The notes: generated by a model not told the origin, from the letters alone. A stretch of 64,000 nt of DNA from Codonopsis lanceolata (GCA_013146195.2 CM028381.1:99361002-99425001); one strand, 5' to 3'; shown: positions 31,137-43,310, numbered from the stretch's first letter. A program made the numbers and translations.

Positions 31137-34100
31137 GCCCCCCTCAAGCCCAAAGGATGAAACAGGTTGAAGACATTGAGCTTGACAAGGAAGGATCTCA
31201 AAGCAGGAGAGGCCAAAGCCTTGGTAAACATATCAGCTAGTTGGAATCTGGTAGGAATGTACCTAGGAGAAACAGTGCCAGCAAGAATCTTATCTCTGAC
31301 CAAATGACAATCAATTTCAATGTGTTTGGTCCTCTCATGAAAAACTGGATTGGAAGCTAAACTAAGAGCTCTTTGATTGTCACAGTGCATTGGAACAGGA
31401 GTGAGATTTTGGATGCCAAAGTCTGTAAGTAAGGATAGTAACCAAGTGACTTCACAGGCTGCATTGGCTAGACTTCTGTACTCAGCTTCACAAGAGGATC
31501 TAGAGACAATGCCTTGCTTCTTGGCCTTCCATGAGATTAAAGAAGAACCAAGCAGCACACAGTAGCCAGATAAGGATCTTCTAGTCATTGGACATGAAGC
31601 CCAGTCTACATCACAATAAATCTGAAGAGAAATAGGACTAGATGAAGAATATAGAAGGCCTTGACCTAGAGACCCTTTAAGATATCTGGCCAGCTTTAAG
31701 GAAGCCTCCCAATGAGGAACCCTAGGGCAGGCAAGAAACTGACTTAGGATATGAACAACATAAGTGATATCAGGCCTTGTAATGGATAAGTAGATAAGCC
31801 TTCCAATGAGTCCCCTGTACTTGGAGAAATCTGATAACTTGGAACCCTTATCAGCAGCCAGACCATGATTCTGTTTCATAGGAATCTTGGAAGCTTTAGC
31901 AGACATAAAGCCCACATCTGAAACAATTTCTAGGGTATACTTTCTCTGATGAATGCAGATCCCAGCTGCAGATCTAGCAATTTCTATGCCTAGAAAATAT
32001 TTCAAAGGTCCAAGATCTTTAATGCTAAAATGAGCATGGAGATGAGCTTTGACTAAAGAAATGGTAGTAGGATCAGATCCAGTAATTAAGATGTCATCTA
32101 CATAGACTAAAATAGCAGTGAAGGAGGTAGGTTTGGACAGAGTGAAAAGAGTGTGATCATTTTTGGATGCTTGAAAGCCAAATGTAAGCAAGACATTGGT
32201 AAACTTGGTGTACCATTGTCTTGGAGCCTGTTTAAGTCCATAAAGAGACTTGAGCAACCTACATACAAGAGGTGTTTGAGAAGGGGGAAAAGTAAGGCCT
32301 GGAGGGGGCTTCATGTACACCTCTTCATCCAAATCTCCATGAAGAAATGCGTTAGATACATCCATCTGTGACAAATGCCAGCCCTTAATAGCAGTGAGGG
32401 CCAGAAAAATCCTGACTGTAGTCATCTTGGCCACAGGTGCAAATGTCTCAAAGTAATCTTCACCCTCAGTCTGTGTGAAGCCCTTGGCTACTAGCCTGGC
32501 TTTATACTTGTCAAGGCCTCCATCAGCCTTATACTTCAACCTAAAAACCCACTTACATCCCACTGCTTTCTTGTGAGGAGGAAGTTCCTGCAGCTTCCAA
32601 GTGTTATTGAGTTCTAAGGCATTCAATTCTGCATTCATGGCTTGACACCAATTTGTATCTTTCAAAGCTTGAGAGTAAGTAGTAGGTTCAGACAATGAGG
32701 AGATATTACATCTATAGGAAAAATAAGAAGAAGAAATAGAGGAATATGAAATAGGAGAGGACACACCTTTGGAGCAAGCAGAGTTAATAAAAGTGGATGG
32801 AAGACCTGTATAATCCTTGAACTTACATGGAATATTCTTCACTCTAACATGCCTAGATGAATGGTGCTCAGATAGAGGAGGGGACTGTGATTTGAAGGAG
32901 GACTGAGATGAAGACTCAGGAATAGAAGAAGATGCAGATGACTCAGATGTGGAAATAGACTGAGAAGGAAACTCAGGTATGGAAGAGGATTCAGGAAAGA
33001 AGGAGGTTTCAGGGATGGGAGCAGATTCAGGGATAGGGGCAGGCTCATGTATGGATTCTAGTTCAGATATTGGTACATGTTCAGGTATGGCTGCAGGCTC
33101 AGGATTGGGTGCATGTTCAGATATTGGTACATGTTCAGGTATGGCTGTAGGCTCAAGATTGGGTGCATGTTCAGGTATGGCTGCATGCTCATGAATGGGT
33201 GCAGTGGTAGATATAGATGGAGGGTCAGGTATGCGGGAGGACTGAGTGGAAGAGTTAGATTCAGGTGGAAGGGAAGTAGGGGCAGCAGATGAAGATGAGT
33301 CAACAGGAGAAGGGTTTACTAGGGTAAACATATGAATAGTGGATTCTGAGGTAAGATAAGGGGCAGTTTTATAGGGAAAGGTATCCTCATAAAAGTAAAC
33401 ATCTCTAGAAAATATTACTTTATGGGCATTTAAATCATACAACTGATAGGCCTTCTTGCCATAGGGATAGCCCAAGAAAATGCATTTTGTTGCTCTTGGA
33501 GAGAATTTGTCTCTGTGTGATTTTAAGGGGGATGCAAAACAAAGGCAGCCAAAAGCTTTTATATGAGAATATGTGGGGATTTGATTAAGGAGCATTTCAT
33601 AGGGATTTTTGTGAGATAGAATAGGTGTAGGAGTTCTATTAATCAGATAAGTTGCAGCAAGAACACAATCCCCCCAAAATTTGATTGGTAAATGGGCTTA
33701 AAATCTCAAGGCTCTTGCTACATTAAGCAAATGCCTATGTTTTCTCTTAACCCTACCATTTTGCTGTGGGGTTTCTACACATGAACTTTGATGTTCAATG
33801 CCAAGAGATGTGAGAAAAGAAGAAAGAGTGGTATTGAAAAATTCTGTACCATTGTTTGACCTTATGGCTTTGACAGAAGTAGTGAATTGTGTTTGAAACA
33901 TTTTGAAAAAGGCTTGAATATATGAGAGAATTTGAGTTTTGGAAGATAGTAGATAAGTCCAAGTGGTTCTTGAAAAATCATCAACTATAGTAAGAAATGA
34001 ATTAAACCCATTGTAAGTTTTATGATGGTATGGACCCCATACATGACAATGAATAAGAGAAAAAGGAGCTGTGGAATGACTAAGACTTATTGGAAAAGGA

Positions 34101-34183
34101 ATACGACATTGCTTAGCTAAATGACATACATCACATATAATGTCCAAGTTTTTATCATTACATTCAATAGGAAAGTGTTTCAA
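30998..34183 (-). pseudogene. pol: copia pol: integrase with all three catalytic residues lost, intact RT/RNase H
   Basis: One frame with a single stop, TAA at 33700-33698 (a former CAA). Integrase has HLAKQCRIPF, then LIHCHVWGPY, IRSNNGTEF and TPQQNGRVKRKHRH; family consensus has Asp, Asp and Glu at the positions now His, Asn and Lys, so the whole DDE triad is gone. The 865-codon part from 33595 is open: a Pro/Glu/Ser-rich linker, RT (WVFRLKYKADG, ARLVAKGF, QMDVSNAFLHGDL, LKSLYGLKQAPRQW, YVDDILITG) and RNase H (YCDVDWASCP, CEAEYRSL, HCDNQRAL). RT and RNase H look competent, integrase does not. Confidence 0.93.
33000..33210 (-). repeat. Pro-Glu tandem repeat in the copia integrase-RT linker
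   Basis: The linker between integrase and RT holds about ten repeats of a seven-residue pattern such as IPEHAPN-LEP and ISEHAPNPEP. At the DNA level, copies of CAGGTATGGCTGCAGGCTCA and TTGGTACATGTTCAGGTATG recur (33064-33180). Likely expanded by slippage; linkers here are usually low-complexity, but this one is unusually regular. Confidence 0.75.
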
Positions 34184-34199
34184 AGTTTGGAAAGGGGTG

Positions 34200-34620
34200 T
34201 GACCTAGTCTAATATGCTAGAGTTTAGCAGAATTAGAATTAAGTACAGAGGCAGAAACACTAGGCTGCTGCATAGTAGATGATATTCCATGTAGATTCAA
34301 TTTGTATAGACCTTTATCCATTTTACCAATCCCCTTCAAGCTCATGTGGACTAAGTCCTGAAAGAGACATTAAGAAGGCATAAAAGTTAAAGAACAATTA
34401 CTGTGAAAGTTAGTTTGCTCACAGATAGCAGATTAAAAGAGAATGCAGGTACACACAGAACATCAAACAGTGTAATACCAATAGGAAGTTGAACCTGATC
34501 AATATGTGTGATTGAAGCTGTGAGACCATTAGGGAGAAAAATAATGGAAGAGAAGGGCTTAGGATCAACAAGTAGATGGAAGGAAGCAACAATATGGTTA
34601 GTAGCTCCAGAATCTATGAT
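34200..34620 (-). pseudogene. protease/pre-integrase part of copia element, decayed
   Basis: Lies between the gag end and integrase, where copia protease and the GAG-pre-integrase domain belong, but stops and frameshifts leave no long frame. Pieces such as LTASITHIDQVQLPIG-like coding near 34470-34520 hint at the protease-proximal region. Assigned mainly by position. Confidence 0.5.
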
Positions 34621-35940
34621 TCACTCTAAGTCATTGTATGCAGTATTGAATTGAATAGAACTTATAAATCTTGGAATTGTAGGGGACTTACCAGCCACTT
34701 GATCAATAGTGGGAGTGCATGAGGTAGAGCAACTTTGGTTGACCAGGTGAAGTAGTTGATTGTAGTGATCTTGGGACATGGAAATATTTCTAGTTTCAAT
34801 GTCTGTAGCATCAGATTTGGTCACAGTGACAGCATTCACATGAGTACTTTGAGGAGTAGGATTAACAGTGGATTTAGGCTTTAAGTTCTTTGGCATCTTG
34901 GCTGGATCTGGCTTAATACCATACAGATTGTGCCAATCAGGAAACCTAGCAGAAAGAAACAGTTTGCTTTTGTGTGTCCTATACCTCCAAAGTGATCACA
35001 TATCAAATTGCCTTTGAGATTTCCTCTTTTGCCATTTCCAGTAGTGTGATGTCCTTTATTACCATTACCAGTGGTGTTTTGTACCTTACTATTTCCAGAA
35101 ACATTCTTAGCAAACAAAACAGATGAAACATTTGGATCCAGAATCACAGAACTTGGTGTTTGCAATACTGAACACTCTTTGATTCTCTCATCTTGCATTA
35201 ACAAGGAGAGACATGTACTTATGTTTGGAATAGGAGTCATGGCTAAGATTGAACTTCTAATTCCAGAGTAGGATTCATTTAAACCAATCGAAATTGGGTA
35301 ACCTTTTGAACCTGGTTATATTTTTCCATCTTTTTAAGCAGGCCACCGGAACAAGAGCATATACATTTAGGCATATTACTTACTTCTTCAAATCCATCCC
35401 AATAGACCTAAATTTTGTGAAATAGGCAGTAATAGTCATTGTTCCTTGTTGTAAATTCATCATTTCTTTCTTAATCTGAAAAATTTGTGTGTCATTTCCT
35501 TGAGTAAAACGACATTCTAGGTCATCCCAAATTTCTTTGGCTGTTTTGAAGTAGACAAGACTTGCACTAATTTCAGAAGATATTGCATTTAGAAGCCACG
35601 AAATTATCATATCATTGCACCTTTGCCAATGAGACATGTATTTTGAATTCAGATTTGGTTTCTTGTGAATGCCTGTGACTATACCAAGTTTCAGTTTGGA
35701 GGAAAGAGCTATTATCATAGCTCTCTTCCACTGATTATAGTTTGTATTAGTGAGGACATGAGTGACCAAACTCATTCCTGGATGATCATTCGGGTGAAGA
35801 TATAAAGGATGTGAGGCAGGGATAGAAAGATGTACCTCAACTGATTCATATTCATCAATTTCTTCAATTTTCCGTTCCTTTGGAGAATCATATTTCTGTT
35901 GTGCTTCTTCAAGGTTTTGATTGTCGCCGGACATCTTCAA
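34621..35940 (-). pseudogene. gag: copia gag, frameshifted, with altered zinc knuckle
   Basis: Starts at ATG 35940 (MKMSGDNQNLEEAQQ). The N-terminal LYLHPNDHPGMSLVTHVL and YNQWKRAMIIALSSKLKLG are hallmarks of the copia-type gag N-terminal domain, followed by the WDDLECRFTQGN helix region of the UBN2-like gag core to 35380. After a break the frame continues 35240-34881 with a zinc knuckle CDHFGGIGHTKANC, in which the second Cys of CX2CX4HX4C is Phe. A third piece (34896-34621) ends in a Ser/Thr-rich stretch. No single product is possible. Confidence 0.85.
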
Positions 35941-36011
35941 TGTGTTGTATAATTGTGTATGATTCCAAGCTTATAATTGAAATCTGAATTAGGATGCGGA
36001 AGCATGAACAA

Positions 36012-36023
36012 GCTCTGATACCA
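36012..36023 (-). other. copia primer-binding site
   Basis: The minus strand reads TGGTATCAGAGC directly next to the LTR end, the usual initiator-Met tRNA complement of plant Ty1/copia elements. It fixes the LTR border at 36024. Confidence 0.92.
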
Positions 36024-37031
36024 TAAAAGATTGAGAATATCTCAATCTGAAAGAAGAAATGAAAATGTGAACATGAACTGAAGAATGTTCAAGAGGAAGA
36101 GAGAACTTGTATTTCGTGTGTGATTCATTTCATTGATTCAAAGGAGAGTTTTTGTACATATATATACAATGAAATGTAGATCAGAAAATATATGTTTGAT
36201 CTAACTAACTAATCCAGCTGTATACAGGGTCGACCCAAGGGTAAAGTTGGGGAAACCATGGCTTTAGGCCTCAGAAAAATTGTAGGCCTCAATTTTTTTT
36301 TTGTTTTACTATTAGTACTAGCCTACTAGGTGACTCTTACATTTCTTCCTAAACTAAATCATGACTTTGCCTATATCAAATACTTTTTTTTTTCGTTTTG
36401 TTTTTTGCTGGAATAAGAAGACAAATCGTGAATCAGAGGAAAATAGTTAACGAAGAGATTGCGGAATGGAAACAGAGGAAAATTGAAAGTCGAAAAGGCC
36501 TTCTGCTTCATGGCAGCGTGGAAGTCGAAAAGACCATCTGCTTCAGTTTTCTTTTCCCAGATAGAACCCTCACAGTTTTAAATTTCCCACCTTTTCTGTT
36601 TCCCCTTCATTTTGATTCTTGGCTTCGCAAGAAAGTTTATGTTCATAAGAAAAAGAGTGTGTTTCCTTGTTTACAACGTTTTAATCTTTTCATGTTACGG
36701 CCACATATTATAGTTCGCTTTAGGCCTCCATAATGGTTGGGCCGGCCCTGGCTGTATAACAGCTTTGATGTAAACAGAAACAAACTTCCTAACTGCCTTC
36801 ACTTTGTTTCACTCGACACCCATGCACTTCTGTAGAGTTACACTCGATACCCCTAAATGAATGTAACTGAATATAACTGCTTATTTCTTCTGTCACTTGA
36901 CACCCTTAGTCTGTTGTAGTTGTACACCCGACACCCCTGCATTCTTTGAATCTGGACTTGCACCAATCTGTTCTTCACTTGATTCAGTAGATGTGGTCTC
37001 TGCACTTGTGTCTTCATCATCATCATTTATA
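36024..37031 (-). repeat. 5' LTR of copia element, split by a hAT insertion
   Basis: About 475 bp of LTR sequence in two pieces, 36024-36224 and 36751-37031, matching 30671-31136. The pieces are separated by the 526-bp hAT element at 36225-36750 plus its 8-bp target duplication. Confidence 0.9.
36225..36750. mobile_element. hAT-type non-autonomous element in the copia LTR
   Basis: Termini CAGGGTCGACCC and GGGCCGGCCCTG are imperfect inverted repeats, flanked by perfect 8-bp GCTGTATA duplications (36217-36224 and 36751-36758). The empty site is the other LTR near 30858-30865. An open frame at 36398-36733 has no transposase motif, so it is non-autonomous. The insertion postdates the copia element. 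Confidence 0.92.
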
Positions 37032-37800
37032 TATAATATCATATAAAATCAAATAAGATGACATTTCTTGGGTCCTAATTGAAAAGTATCTATTGATTTT
37101 TTGGTTAAATTAACCGATTTCTGGATAGATATTTGACGAGGATTTATATGTTATTTCAAACATGCATTATGAATATATGATTTTCTTTACTTTAAGTGTA
37201 ATTTCCAAATATTATAGTTTTATTTTCATGAACTAAACAAAAACATATTTGATATTCATCCAAAAAATATAGTTAAGATTGACCAAAACAAATCTAAGTG
37301 CACATCTTCAATGAGGATAAAGGGTGTACAAAAAATAAAATAATCAAAAGTACGATAAGCATTATTTCACTATAATAGGCAAGGTTTTCGTTATAGACTT
37401 ATATATTTTTTTGTAAAGATTTTAGCCAAGTGTTAGATGTAGTTTTTTGGCAAGTTTGATGTTCTACAACTTTGGTCATCGACAAAAAGTTGTCTATGCT
37501 AATGTAAAGGTTGTCTTTGTCATGTTTTAAAAATTGAGTGTTTTTCAAATAAACTTTAGCGTTTATTCTTTTTATTTAAATCATAAAACACGTAATTCAT
37601 CGTTCTTTTTAAGTGTAACGAATTACGTGTTTAAAGATTCTAAAAAGATATATTCATATACGTCAAATTTTTATTTGAAAAACGTTTGATTTAATACAAA
37701 AGGTCAAAACAAAACAGTAATTAGGTACAGAGGGAGCCAAAATAACATGAAACCATATTTGCTTAGCTGTATCAAAGGTGTGAGAGACCTGAATTTCAAG
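37032..37800. other. no gene recognised
   Basis: AT-rich unique-looking sequence. The pair ACACGTAATTCATCG and GAATTACGTGT near 37588-37630 is a short inverted repeat. No coding evidence. Confidence 0.45.
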
Positions 37801-38082
37801 TAGAGGTGGCAACTTTTGCCCGCGCCTATTTACCCGCCCAGACCGCCTAGTAAATAATGGATATGGACACACCCAAAATTTTAAGTGGGCATGCCCACTT
37901 GGGCACATTGATTATGATGAGCTAAATGGGCGCCCACTTGGGCACCCATACTAAAACTCATTAACTTTCTCTTCTAATTTTGTTTTATCAATTACATACA
38001 TAATTATAAAATACTTAAGATTAATAATGACATTTAATATAATTAATATATTTATATTGTACACACACTCTTCCAACCACCC

Positions 38083-38084
<2 letters not shown>

Positions 38085-38143
<59 letters not shown>
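38085..38143. repeat. (CA)n then (TA)n microsatellite
   Basis: About 23 CA units followed by 6 TA units inside the hAT-type element. Confidence 0.97.
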
Positions 38144-38144
<1 letters not shown>

Positions 38145-38844
38145 GTACACCCGCCCATCCAACCGTCACCCCCACCCCAAAATTGCAAAGCAAAACATGG
38201 AATGTTATTCTATGACTCTGTACCCTTAAATGAAACACAACATCACTCCCAAATTGTTCAATTTTTATAACTCTGTAAATATCCGTCCCTGTTACACTAT
38301 AAATAGATTCATAGCGGTTTTGTGAGCAGTGTGCAACATGCAATATTCTTATTTGCTCGAACCTTCTCATATAGATTTGTACATGTGGCTTAGTTAGCTT
38401 GTTCATCTTTTTATCAGGTTTCCACTCGTGTGTTTGTCTATTGGGCTTCAGCGAAATTAAAAATCTAACCACAAAATAGAAGATTGAATTGAGGATTACA
38501 ACAACAAAAGTACATTTTTACATACTAATACATAAAACTATTAGTAAAAATTAAAATGCAATTTCGAAAAAAAGTTATTTTCTTCACAAACTACTACTTC
38601 CGTTCTTAGTTCATTTGTCACATTTTATTAGATCCCTATCATTTTCCTTTTATTAGTGTCATATGTGTTAAAGAGAAGGGAACATAGAACTCTAATACTA
38701 ACTACTCCATCTGTTCCACCTAAACGTCCACGTTTGAAAAGTTAATTAATAAGAAGTTATATTAATATAATTGGAGTTAGTCTTAATTACAAAAATATAC
38801 TTTAGCACAAGCAATATGTCGGTCTTTTCCAATTATTGTGATTG

Positions 38845-38848
<4 letters not shown>

Positions 38849-38917
<69 letters not shown>
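38849..38917. repeat. (TA)n microsatellite
   Basis: About 34 uninterrupted TA units inside the hAT-type element. Confidence 0.97.
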
Positions 38918-38919
<2 letters not shown>

Positions 38920-39138
38920 TTAGTAGTAACTTTTGATAATTTTTTGTAAAAAAATTTATTTTTTTATAATTTTTATATTTATTTGATAAGTGCATGTTAA
39001 TGAGTAAATGGGCGCCCATGGGTATCCATTAGTGCCCGCCCATATATGCCCATACTATTAAATGGGCACTTACTTGCCCGCCCATTTGAGCCCGCCGCCC
39101 ATTTAGGCCCGCCCATGCCCGCCCATTTGCCACCTCTA

Positions 39139-40588
39139 ATTTCAAGTAAGCATGTCTTGTTTTCTTTCATAATTACGCAAAAGCGAACAAAATGGTTGTT
39201 CACTCACCACAGTAATGAAGATTGTCGAACAGCTCAAATTAATTGTTGGAAATAAATGTCTTCATTTAATTTTCACTAAAGATTAGAGAAGAGATTCATT
39301 AATGGCAAAAACTTAGTTAACACGGTCTTACAAATATTTTTTGTAAGACAGATCTTTTTTACCCAACCCATCGTTTGTTGTTGAGTTATGTTGTGAAAGA
39401 GTGGAGCTCCGTCTTAAGAATCCCCAGGTGGGGTGGCATTAGTCAAATATGGTCATTTGACCCGGTTTATGAACATATATGACGTTTGACCATAAACCAC
39501 TTGGTCTGATAAACCCGTTGTCGATCAAATGGTTTACGCTGGTTTATTGATAAACCAGATTTTGACCAAACCACTTGGTGAACAATTGGTTTATTTGTCA
39601 ATCACTTGATAAACCAGTAATTTCGGATGTTAAGAGTGTTTTTTTACTGATTTACCGATAAACCAATCGTGGTTTATCAATGAACCAGACTATAAAAAAA
39701 TATTTTTTTTTTAAGTGAAGCTACAAACATTTTTGTAAATCCCCCCAGGTGGGAGGGCCTAAACTAATCCCTTGACCTGCTTAGACCAGGAAGGCTGAAA
39801 TCTAGCCATATTGTTATTTGACCAAACTATTAATCGAATCACAATCCAAACAATCACATAAAACCGGATCATAAACTGGAGATGATATAAAGTGCATGAT
39901 CTAAAATTACCTTAACAAGTTTATAAAAGTTCAATCCCCAAAGAGTAGTTACATTTATTATTTTATCCTTAATTGGTTTGGTTCCTCAAAAAAAAATTGG
40001 TAATAGTTTGAAGTTTGAAGCAGATTGGTTGGTGTGCGCAAAGAATTACTCGTAGAAGATATAAATATCAAGAATGGAGGCTCGAGCCATGGATGTAGGG
40101 CTTAGGCAGAAGGTCATACCATGATAAAATGCCGTGTTTGTTTTCTCTCATTCTCTCAACTAATCTACCTCCAATTCGCAATTGTTATTCCCGTTTTAGA
40201 TTGTTGAATGCAAGTAAACCCTTTATAGTTTATTTGATTTGCAAAATGATCTTCAACTGTTTGACAAAAGTCTTCAAAGAGGAGATTTGTTTGTTAGGAT
40301 AATTCTTTTAACCATATTTGCCACCTTTTCAACTGAATACATGAAAATAAAGTTAACACTGTAATTTTTCGTAAAGGCAAAAACTTATAAAAAAACGTTT
40401 CACAGGTATTTTCTGTAATACGGATCTTATTAACCTGAGACAGAAATTACAAACGGTAGGCAGTAGCATTGAGGTCTCAAGAAAATAAAAATCAAGCACT
40501 GTAATTGCTGTTTAAAGCACAAAAAAATTGAAATGATGTATGAGAAAATATGATTTAACAAGATTTTCCAATGGGGCACACCCTGATC
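39139..40588. other. no gene; TGGTTTATC-rich inverted repeats
   Basis: 39423-39745 is framed by direct CCCCAGGTGGG motifs and packed with TGGTTTATC / GATAAACCA in both orientations (39500-39690), so it may be a decayed mobile element. The rest is non-coding. I found no clean ends or target duplication. Confidence 0.5.
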
Positions 40589-42100
40589 TTATGTATGGAG
40601 TGTGAGATGAGGAGATGCTGCTCGAAATTCCTCAGTCTGTTGAGCAATTCTTCGTTGCCACAAAGAAGAGCCATTAGGATTAGTTACTGATGAAACCAGT
40701 TTCATTTGTTTCAGGACTCTACCGTACCGAAGTAAGAACTTCGTCAGATTGAGCGTGCTTTCAAATATAGCACTGCCATGAACATAGATGTTCACAATGT
40801 ACAAGTGCTGTAGCATTGACTGCAAAGGTTGAGATTGTGACGCCCAATATTCACCTTCAGTCATATTCACACTGTCAAGGTCCTCTCTTTTCCAGATCTG
40901 TGAATAAACAAGAAGTATTTGATTGACAAACAATATTTTAAATCGAACAACAAACTCATATAACAAAGTATTATTGCTTGATACTCACATCTTGACCATT
41001 CTTCTTGTCATTATAAATAACAACTGTAAGCTGCCTCAGCCTTGGGCAGCATCGAAGTTTGCATGCTATCCCCGGAATTTCATATTTGTTCAAGCCAGTG
41101 TAGAAATTTAAGGCCCTTAGATTTTCAAATGTTCTCAGTCTTTCACCTGCAAAATCTATTTTCGCCAGGAGCTGCAGCCAACAATAAGAACTAATGAATG
41201 CATAATATTCCATATTAGTGTAAGGAGCTGTAAACCTAATGATGGATCAAGTAGCAATTGTAATTTGTAAATATACCTTCAATTCGGCAACTAATTGCTT
41301 GCTTTTTGACTTATAGTAGCAGAAATTAAGAGAAGTAACTCTTTATCTTGATATAGGCAATACTTTAAGGCATTAAAATGGCTAGAGAACTGTACCGATA
41401 TAAGATGTGGTCCAAGAAATAGGCGCTTGGTGAAAGAGAGCACTGATAAAAGAGTAGCTGCACTACGAAGTGGCACTTCGTTTGGAAGATCCGGGAGAAA
41501 GTGAACTGCCCCTGAGGTGACGTAGGTAAAATCCTCCATCGAACATTTTTCCGGAATTACATTGTACTCCCAGAATAATGCTCGGAGTTGCGGAGCGACA
41601 ACATGAACCCACCTCTGAACGATTAGAGAACTAGTGAAGCAACTTACCACCTTTAGGACCTCTAATCTTGCACATAAAATACCCAACCCTTCAAGGTTAA
41701 GGTCATAAAGCTCCAATTTTTCAAGCATTTGGCAGCTAATATTAAGACTGGCTACACCTTTGCAATTCCTTAAATATAGTTTCTTAAGGATAGGAAATGT
41801 AGAATTCGAAAATAACTTTTGAATTAATGAAGGACTATCCGCAAAATACACGCATGTTAGAGACAAGGTGTGAAGGGATTTGAGGCCCGAGGAACCCATG
41901 AACCAATGTGTAGAAAAGTTAAAATAAAAAATCAGTGTCTCCTGATTTCAATGTGAGAGCCCTTAACGACTTGCAATACAAAAGAAAAGGAATATCGAAA
42001 TGTTCTCAAAGGAACATCAAGGTCAAGTTCTTCAATTTTATGGAGTGATAATAAGTTCCCTAAAGCAAGGAACAAAGTAAGAGAACTTACGGAACTCTTG
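40589..42100 (-). pseudogene. F-box/LRR/FBD-type gene, 5'-truncated and frameshifted
   Basis: Minus-strand exons: LRR-type exon about 42100-41386 (SLHTLSLTCVYF, FPILKKLYLRNCKG, LEKLELYDLNLEGL, VLKVVSCF), exon 41171-40989 (LRTFENLRALNFY, CCPRLRQLTVVIYND) and last exon 40897-40589 (EYWASQSQPLQSMLQHL, LTKFLLRYGRVLKQM, FRAASPHLTLHT). Introns have GT/AG borders (donor GTGAGTATC at 40988, acceptor TTCACAG at 40898). The last exon matches the FBD domain that ends plant F-box/LRR proteins, thought to recruit substrates to SCF ubiquitin ligases. The F-box itself is missing, and one-base shifts near 42000 and 41920 break the LRR exon, so it is probably a pseudogene. Confidence 0.8.
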
Positions 42101-43140
42101 AGGCGAAAGAGCTGTTGGATGGGGTAACATGGAGTTTAATCATGGGGAATCCAGCTCCATAGAATCCCCATCTTTGACAAAACTCCGGTTTGTGCAATAT
42201 GGTATTGGTGAGAAACACACGAGCTCCTATCCCCATTTCTCCAAAATGTTTTTATTGGTGAAGTCTCTTTCTCTTTGAGGAGAGGATGTGATGCACAATT
42301 CTCGTAAAGAGAAGATTCTAAAACCACGGTATAAAACCGAATGAACAAAGCAATAATGAATTGTTTTGAGCCTAGCTTAATCGAAATAACTACCTAGGGA
42401 CGATAAAATTATCGATGAAATATGAATTGGTTTTAGGGATTAAAACGAATTTCCTATATAATGGTTATAGGAAATGAGAGGTTTGTGATAGGGAACCGGG
42501 TTTTCGAGTTTCCCTATATAATGGTTATAGGAAATGAGGTTTGGTGTAGGAGACCCGGCTAGCGGTGATCTGCATCAAAGGAAATTTATAGAGAAAAAAG
42601 TTGAGAGACTAGAGAGAAAAACAACCTGTCGAGAAAAGTAACTATATAGGTAGGATAATTAATTAAGTCGAGTAAATCACACTGAGAGTTTGCCTTGAGC
42701 CTACTAGATTCGAGCTTGGCTCTAAATCGACTTGTTCGCTAAATATTAAGAAATTTCTCTACTTTGTAACTCATCCTGCATATTGAGCTCTGAGTAAAAA
42801 AGAAAAATACTAGAGTTTGGGTTGAGATAGGTTCGCTCAATGGAAACTTAAGATCGGTTTATTAGATAATAGGGTTAACTTTACCAAATGTCCCCTTATT
42901 TCGCATTTCCAAGTCAGTTTTATGCACTCTGACTATGCGTGTGGCTGGTCAAAGTACAACAAGTAAAATGGATGTCGTTAGATGCTATGTCGTTAAGTGA
43001 TTTTCGAAGGGTGAAAATTCAAAAAACATCTAAACTTTATTCCTCAAACATATTTTTTTAAATTAAAGATATAGCTCAAGTTGTTGTGAGATCTTTGCGG
43101 CTAATATTTTTATATTTGAAGGGCTAACGACACATTGTAA

Positions 43141-43176
<36 letters not shown>

Positions 43177-43222
43177 GTGTCATTTTACTCAATACCTTGA
43201 TGATTATTTGGACATAATTTAT

Positions 43223-43294
<72 letters not shown>

Positions 43295-43310
43295 TCACAG
43301 TCGAACAAAA
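42101..43310. other. non-coding, microsatellites
   Basis: Contains a short direct repeat of CCTATATAATGGTTATAGGAAATGA (42452 and 42512 regions), a (CT)n run at 43145-43173 and a (TA)n run at 43225-43292. No gene recognised. Confidence 0.6.
43225..43292. repeat. (TA)n microsatellite
   Basis: About 33 TA units just before the first arm of the segmental duplication. Confidence 0.97.

Larger units (their letters stand above)
30671..37031 (-). mobile_element. Ty1/copia retrotransposon, both LTRs present
   Basis: Minus-strand element: 5' LTR 37031-36024 (holding a hAT insertion), primer-binding site 36023-36012, gag (35940-34621), integrase then RT then RNase H (34183-30998), polypurine tract GAGGGGGGC (31145-31137) and 3' LTR 31136-30671. 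Integrase before RT defines Ty1/copia. Both LTRs end TAAAAGATTG on the plus-strand left side and ATCATCATTTATA on the right, so the termini are not the usual TG/CA. Flanks ATATC and ATATA are an imperfect 5-bp target duplication at best. Confidence 0.92.
37801..39138. mobile_element. 1.3-kb hAT-type element with perfect 8-bp target duplication
   Basis: Termini TAGAGGTGGCAA and TTGCCACCTCTA, flanked by ATTTCAAG on both sides (37793-37800 and 39139-39146). Subterminal parts are rich in GGGCGCCCA and CCCGCCCA repeats at both ends. Inside are a (CA)n run (38085-38130) and a (TA)n run (38849-38917). No transposase reading frame. The ends resemble those of the MITEs at 29473, 44334 and 61113, so the family is shared at the level of termini. 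Confidence 0.9.

Noticed and set aside
39423..39760. Mobile element bounded by CCCCAGGTGGG
   Set aside because: The boundary motifs are direct rather than inverted and no target duplication is present.
40589..42100. F-box gene as an intact, expressed gene
   Set aside because: No F-box N-terminus and two frame shifts in the LRR exon, although introns and the FBD-type end are well formed.
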